From Frankineae bacterium MT45 (GTDB taxonomy: Bacteria; Actinomycetota; Actinomycetes; Mycobacteriales; Jatrophihabitantaceae), in the NCBI GenBank assembly GCA_900100325.1, contig LT629697.1, positions 4,027,423-4,091,422 on the forward strand: a stretch of 64,000 nt of DNA, in the 5' to 3' direction. The position numbers were made by a program, and so were the translations under genes. The notes under the pieces were generated by a model. That model was given only the letters and a program-made list of their open reading frames with translations, did no database searches and was not told the origin of the DNA. Of this stretch, positions 59,963 to 64,000 are shown in pieces. Position 1 is the first letter of the stretch; each line of letters opens with the position of its first letter.

Positions 59963-62900
59963 TCAGGTGCGGGCGCTGGCCATGATCGCCTCGTTGACGT
60001 CACGCCCCTCGGCCTCGGCCGCGGAGATCGCGTCGAGCACCTTGCGGTAGTCGGTGGGCATCACCTTGGCGAAGTTGGAGATCTCGCCATCCCCCATCGC
60101 CAGGATCCGCTCGCCGACGTCCGAACCAGTCTCGGAGACGTGCTTGCTGATGATGTCGCGCAGGAAGATCCGGTCGGCCTCGTCGAGCTCCTCGAGCGTC
60201 GTCATCTCGCGGTTCAGCAAGGCCGGGAACGTGCCAGACGGGTCGTAGACGTAAGCGATCCCGCCCGACATGCCGGCGCCGAAGTTGCGCCCGGTCGGAC
60301 CGAGGACGACCACCCGTCCACCGGTCATGTACTCGCAGCCGTGGTCACCGACGCCCTCGACCACCGCCGTGGCACCGGAGTTACGCACGCAGAACCGCTC
60401 GCCGACGCGCCCCCGCAGGAACACCTCGCCCCCGGTGGCGCCGTAGCCGATCACGTTGCCGGCGATGACGTTCTCCTCCGACGAGAACGGCGAGGCATCC
60501 TCCGGGCGGACGACCAGGCGCCCACCGGAGAGACCCTTGCCGACGTAGTCGTTGGCGTCACCGTGGAGTCGCAGGGTGATTCCCCGCGGCAGGAAGGCAC
60601 CGAAGCTGTTGCCCGCCGAGCCGGTGAAGTCGATCTCGATCGTGTCGTCGGGGAGCCCCTCGCCGCCGTGCAGCTTGGTCAGCTCGTGGCCGAGCATGGT
60701 GCCGACCGTCCGGTTGACGTTGCGGATGCGCTGGGAGAAGCGGACCTTCGCACCGTCGGCCAGCGCGAAGCCGACCTTCTCGATGAGCGTCCGGTCCAGC
60801 GCCGCACCCAGGCCGTGGTCCTGGGTCGTCGTGTTCCGACGCGCCGTCCCCTCGGCCAGTTCCGGCAGGTGCAGGATCGGCGAGAGGTCGAGTCCGGCCG
60901 CCTTCCAGTGATCGATCGCCGCCTCGGCGTCGATGAGCTCCACGTGGCCAACGGCCTCGTCCACCGAGCGCAGCCCGAGCGAGGCCAGCAGCTCGCGCAC
61001 CTCTTCGGCGATGAAGAGCATGAAGTTCTCGACGAACTCAGGCTTGCCGGTGAAGCGCTCGCGCAGCACCGGGTTCTGGGTCGCCACGCCTACCGGGCAG
61101 GTGTCCAGGTGGCAGACGCGCATCATCACGCAGCCGGAGACGACCAGCGGCGCGGTGGCGAAGCCGAACTCCTCGGCCCCGAGGAGCGCGGCGATGAGGA
61201 CATCGCGCCCCGTCTTGAGCTGGCCGTCGGCCTGCACCACGATCCGGTCCCGGAGGTTGTTGAGCAGCAGCGTCTGCTGGGCCTCGGCCAGACCAAGCTC
61301 CCACGGACCGCCGGCGTGCTTCAGCGACGTGAGCGGCGAGGCGCCGGTGCCACCGTCGTGGCCGCTGATGAGGACGACGTCGGCCTTGGCCTTGGCCACC
61401 CCGGCGGCCACCGTCCCGACCCCGTTCTCGGCAACCAGCTTGACGTGCACGCGGGCCGCCGGGTTCGAGTTCTTCAGGTCGTGGATCAGCTGGGCCAGAT
61501 CCTCGATGGAGTAGATGTCGTGGTGCGGCGGCGGGCTGATGAGCCCCACGCCCGGCGTCGAGTGCCGGGTCTTGGCCACCCACGGGTAGACCTTGTGCCC
61601 GGGCAGCTGGCCGCCCTCACCCGGCTTGGCCCCCTGCGCCATCTTGATCTGGATGTCGTCGGCGTTGGTGAGGTACTGCGAGGTGACACCGAAGCGGCCG
61701 GAGGCGACCTGCTTGATCGAGCTGCGCTTGGAGTCGCCGTTGGCCATCGGCAGGAAACGCTCCGGGTCCTCGCCACCCTCACCGGTGTTCGACTTGGCGC
61801 CGAGCCGGTTCATGGCAATGGCCAATGTTTCGTGGGCCTCGGCCGAGATCGACCCGTAGCTCATGGCACCGGTGGAGAAGCGCTTGACGATCTCCGACGC
61901 CGGCTCGACCTCGTCGATCGGAATTGCGGTCACCGCGTCAGTGCGCAGCCGGAAGAGGCCGCGCAGCGTCGCCAGGTTCTCCGACTGGTCGTTGACGAGT
62001 GCGGTGTACTCCTTGAAGACGCTGTACTGCCCGGTGCGCGTGGAGTGCTGCAGCTTGAAGACCGTCTTCGGGTTGAAGAGGTGGTACTCGCCCTCGCGCC
62101 GCCACTGGTACTCACCGCCGTACTCGAGCTCCCGGTGGGCGAGCTCGCTCGGCCGCTCGGGGTAGGCCTGGGCGTGCCGGCGCCGCACCTCTTCGGCGAT
62201 GGTGTCGAGGCTGATGCCACCGAGGCGGCTGACCGTGCCGGTGAAGTACTCGTCGACCACGTCGGCGCTGAGGCCGATCGCTTCGAAGTTCTGGGCACCG
62301 GTGTAGGAGGCGACGGTCGAGATGCCCATCTTGGACATGACCTTGAGGATGCCCTTACTGGCCGCCTTGATGTAGTTCTCGACGGCGCCCTCGAAGGAGA
62401 GCCCGGTGATCGACTCGGTACGCAGCCGCTGCTCGATCGAGTCGAAGGCCAGGTACGGGTTCACCGCAGCCGCGCCGAAGCCGATCAGCAGGCAGAAGTG
62501 GTGGATCTCGCGGGCCTCGCCGGTCTCGACGATGAGCCCGACCTGGGTGCGCGTCTTGTTGCGGATGAGGTGGTGGTGCACGGCCGCCGTGAAGAGGAGC
62601 GACGGGATCGGCGCGTACTCCTGCGACGACGCCCAGTCCGAGAGGATCAGCAGGCTGTACCCCTCGGCGATCGCCTCGGAGGCCTCGGTCTGGATGCGCT
62701 CGATCGCGGCCCGCAGCCCGGCCCCGCCGTCGGCGACCCGGTAGAGACAGGAGATGCGCTTGCTGCGGAAATGCGGGTGGGTCTCCCCCACCTGCTGCAG
62801 CTTCAGCAGGTCGTCGTTGTGCAGGATCGGGCGGGCCAACTCGATGAGCTGGGCGCTCTTCGGCGTCGGCTCGAGCAGGTTCCCCTCGGGGCCGACCATC

Positions 62901-64000
62901 CGGCCGACGCTGGTCACCAGCTCCTCGCGGATCGCGTCGAGCGGCGGATTCGTCACCTGGGCGAAGAGCTGCGCGAAGTAGTCGAACATCAGCCGCGGCC
63001 GGTTGGAGAGCACGGCCAGCGGGGTGTCGGTCCCCATCGATCCAAGCGCTTCGTAGGCCGCCCGGGCCATCGGGTCGATGATGAACTTGAGCTCTTCGTA
63101 GGTGTAGCCGAAGGTCTGCTGCTCGCGGCGGACGTCAGCGGCGGTCTCGACGACGTGGTCGACCTCGGGGAGGTCGTCGAGGTGGAGCACGTTCTCGTCC
63201 AACCACTGCTGGTACGGGTGCTCGGCGGCCAGCGAGGACTTGATCTCCTCGTCGTCGACGATGCGGCCGGCCGCGGTATCGATGAGGAACATCTTCCCGG
63301 GCTGGAGACGCCCCTTCTGGATGACCTTCTCGGCCGGGATATCGAGCACTCCGACCTCGGAGGCCATCACGACGAGGCCGTCGTCTGTGACCCAGTACCG
63401 GCTGGGGCGGAGTCCGTTGCGGTCGAGCACCGCGCCGACGAGCGTCCCGTCGGTGAAGACGACCGAGGCCGGGCCGTCCCAGGGCTCCATCATCGCCGAG
63501 TGGAAGCGGTAGAAGGCCCGCCGAGCCGGATCCATCGTGGCGTGGTTCTCCCAGGCCTCCGGGATCATCATGAGGACGGCGTGCGGCAGCGAGTAGCCAC
63601 CGAGGTGCAGCAGTTCCAGCGCCTCGTCGAAGCGGGCCGTGTCCGAGGCGCCCTGCGTACAGATCGGCAGGATGCGGTCGATCTCGGCACCGAAATGCGG
63701 CGAGGCGAGCATCGACTCGCGAGCCCGCATCCAGTTCTGGTTGCCCTGAACGGTGTTGATCTCTCCGTTGTGGGCGATGAAGCGGTACGGGTGAGCCAGC
63801 GGCCAGGACGGGAAGGTGTTGGTCGAGAAGCGCGAGTGCACCAGCGCGATCGCCGACTCCGTGCGCTCGTCGAGTAGGTCGGTGAAGAACGGCGCCAGCT
63901 GCGGAGTGGTGAGCATCCCCTTGTAAACCAGGGTTCGTGATGAGAGCGAGGCGAAGTAGACGAGCGCGTCACCGGTGGAGGCCCGCAATTCGTGCTCGAT
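59963..64000 (-). CDS. gltB: glutamate synthase large subunit, partial
   Basis: C-terminal 1345 or so residues of the large subunit; the gene runs off the window at 64000, so the N-terminal Cys of the glutaminase domain is missing. Present are the rest of the glutaminase domain, the central domain, the FMN-binding synthase barrel ([25 protein letters not shown]), the [3Fe-4S] cluster CxxxxxCHLDTC (near 61085-61140), and the GXGXG beta-helix C-terminus. With gltD it makes two glutamates from glutamine and 2-oxoglutarate. The apparent first Met in the window is really an internal TTG Leu. Confidence 0.95.
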   Translation of the reverse strand: MEHELRASTGDALVYFASLSSRTLVYKGMLTTPQLAPFFTDLLDERTESAIALVHSRFSTNTFPSWPLAHPYRFIAHNGEINTVQGNQNWMRARESMLASPHFGAEIDRILPICTQGASDTARFDEALELLHLGGYSLPHAVLMMIPEAWENHATMDPARRAFYRFHSAMMEPWDGPASVVFTDGTLVGAVLDRNGLRPSRYWVTDDGLVVMASEVGVLDIPAEKVIQKGRLQPGKMFLIDTAAGRIVDDEEIKSSLAAEHPYQQWLDENVLHLDDLPEVDHVVETAADVRREQQTFGYTYEELKFIIDPMARAAYEALGSMGTDTPLAVLSNRPRLMFDYFAQLFAQVTNPPLDAIREELVTSVGRMVGPEGNLLEPTPKSAQLIELARPILHNDDLLKLQQVGETHPHFRSKRISCLYRVADGGAGLRAAIERIQTEASEAIAEGYSLLILSDWASSQEYAPIPSLLFTAAVHHHLIRNKTRTQVGLIVETGEAREIHHFCLLIGFGAAAVNPYLAFDSIEQRLRTESITGLSFEGAVENYIKAASKGILKVMSKMGISTVASYTGAQNFEAIGLSADVVDEYFTGTVSRLGGISLDTIAEEVRRRHAQAYPERPSELAHRELEYGGEYQWRREGEYHLFNPKTVFKLQHSTRTGQYSVFKEYTALVNDQSENLATLRGLFRLRTDAVTAIPIDEVEPASEIVKRFSTGAMSYGSISAEAHETLAIAMNRLGAKSNTGEGGEDPERFLPMANGDSKRSSIKQVASGRFGVTSQYLTNADDIQIKMAQGAKPGEGGQLPGHKVYPWVAKTRHSTPGVGLISPPPHHDIYSIEDLAQLIHDLKNSNPAARVHVKLVAENGVGTVAAGVAKAKADVVLISGHDGGTGASPLTSLKHAGGPWELGLAEAQQTLLLNNLRDRIVVQADGQLKTGRDVLIAALLGAEEFGFATAPLVVSGCVMMRVCHLDTCPVGVATQNPVLRERFTGKPEFVENFMLFIAEEVRELLASLGLRSVDEAVGHVELIDAEAAIDHWKAAGLDLSPILHLPELAEGTARRNTTTQDHGLGAALDRTLIEKVGFALADGAKVRFSQRIRNVNRTVGTMLGHELTKLHGGEGLPDDTIEIDFTGSAGNSFGAFLPRGITLRLHGDANDYVGKGLSGGRLVVRPEDASPFSSEENVIAGNVIGYGATGGEVFLRGRVGERFCVRNSGATAVVEGVGDHGCEYMTGGRVVVLGPTGRNFGAGMSGGIAYVYDPSGTFPALLNREMTTLEELDEADRIFLRDIISKHVSETGSDVGERILAMGDGEISNFAKVMPTDYRKVLDAISAAEAEGRDVNEAIMASART

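Noticed and set aside
59654-63877. A 1407-codon open frame antisense to gltB
   Set aside because: It is a mirror of the high-GC codon pattern of gltB, with no recognisable domain and no start signals.

Overview
The window is a high-GC actinobacterial chromosome segment made almost entirely of core genes. Evidence for the phylum includes SdhCDAB, an Rv0954-like/PerM-like/purN/purH/sucCD neighbourhood, a DUF3017-folD pair, SCO4848-like and DUF222/HNH proteins, many GTG starts and several apparently leaderless genes. Gene order recalls the conserved block that in Streptomyces runs from the nucleoside salvage genes through sdh, trpS, mdh/folD, purH/purN and sucDC to icmB. The sucCD, 34-kDa-antigen-like, PerM-like, purN, purH order recalls Mycobacterium. 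These comparisons are from memory. A non-Streptomyces, non-mycobacterial actinomycete (for example of the Jatrophihabitans, Nakamurella or Frankia type) seems most likely; the genus cannot be fixed from the sequence.

Layout. 0-18.8 kb is a nucleoside and nucleobase salvage region. It holds two different adenosine deaminases, thymidine phosphorylase, cytidine deaminase, uridine phosphorylase-like protein, a BMP-type nucleoside ABC importer and an NMT1/THI5-type ABC importer with two permeases. A PhyH-like dioxygenase and a MarR/MFS/isochorismatase-like operon sit between them. 19-22.6 kb is sdhCDAB. 22.6-27.5 kb has an SCO4848-like membrane protein, a D,D-carboxypeptidase, a histidine kinase/response regulator pair and a secreted beta-rich protein that may be aerolysin-like. 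27.5-31.9 kb has trpS-ligT-brkB divergent from an aidB-like acyl-CoA dehydrogenase. 31.9-37.2 kb has a CBS/CorC membrane protein, a probable 10-methyl fatty acid pair (tmsA/tmsB) and icd. 37.3-43.1 kb has a DUF885 protein, a K+ channel flanked by RCK domains, and an ECF sigma factor / zinc anti-sigma / secreted beta-propeller module. 43.1-54.5 kb is a minus-strand run: B12-binding protein, sucCD, three tandem four-TM DUF5336-like paralogues, a PerM-like protein, purN, purH, folD, DUF3017 and mdh. 54.8-64 kb has a lipase with a tiny coupled leader ORF, a MOSC protein, a DUF222/HNH protein and gltD/gltB, with gltB cut by the window end.

Central metabolism dominates: sdh, icd, mdh and sucCD cover much of the TCA cycle, purH/purN/folD supply purines and one-carbon units, and gltBD assimilates ammonia. 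The less ordinary signals are regulatory or structural: a MarR promoter with a palindrome in its spacer, a consensus leaderless promoter before the HNH gene, a three-way-junction hairpin element after sucD, a strong hairpin between the BMP lipoprotein and its ATPase, a Cys-less isochorismatase-like enzyme, and the putative pore-forming protein next to a two-component system. I saw no tRNA, rRNA, CRISPR array, insertion sequence or prophage.
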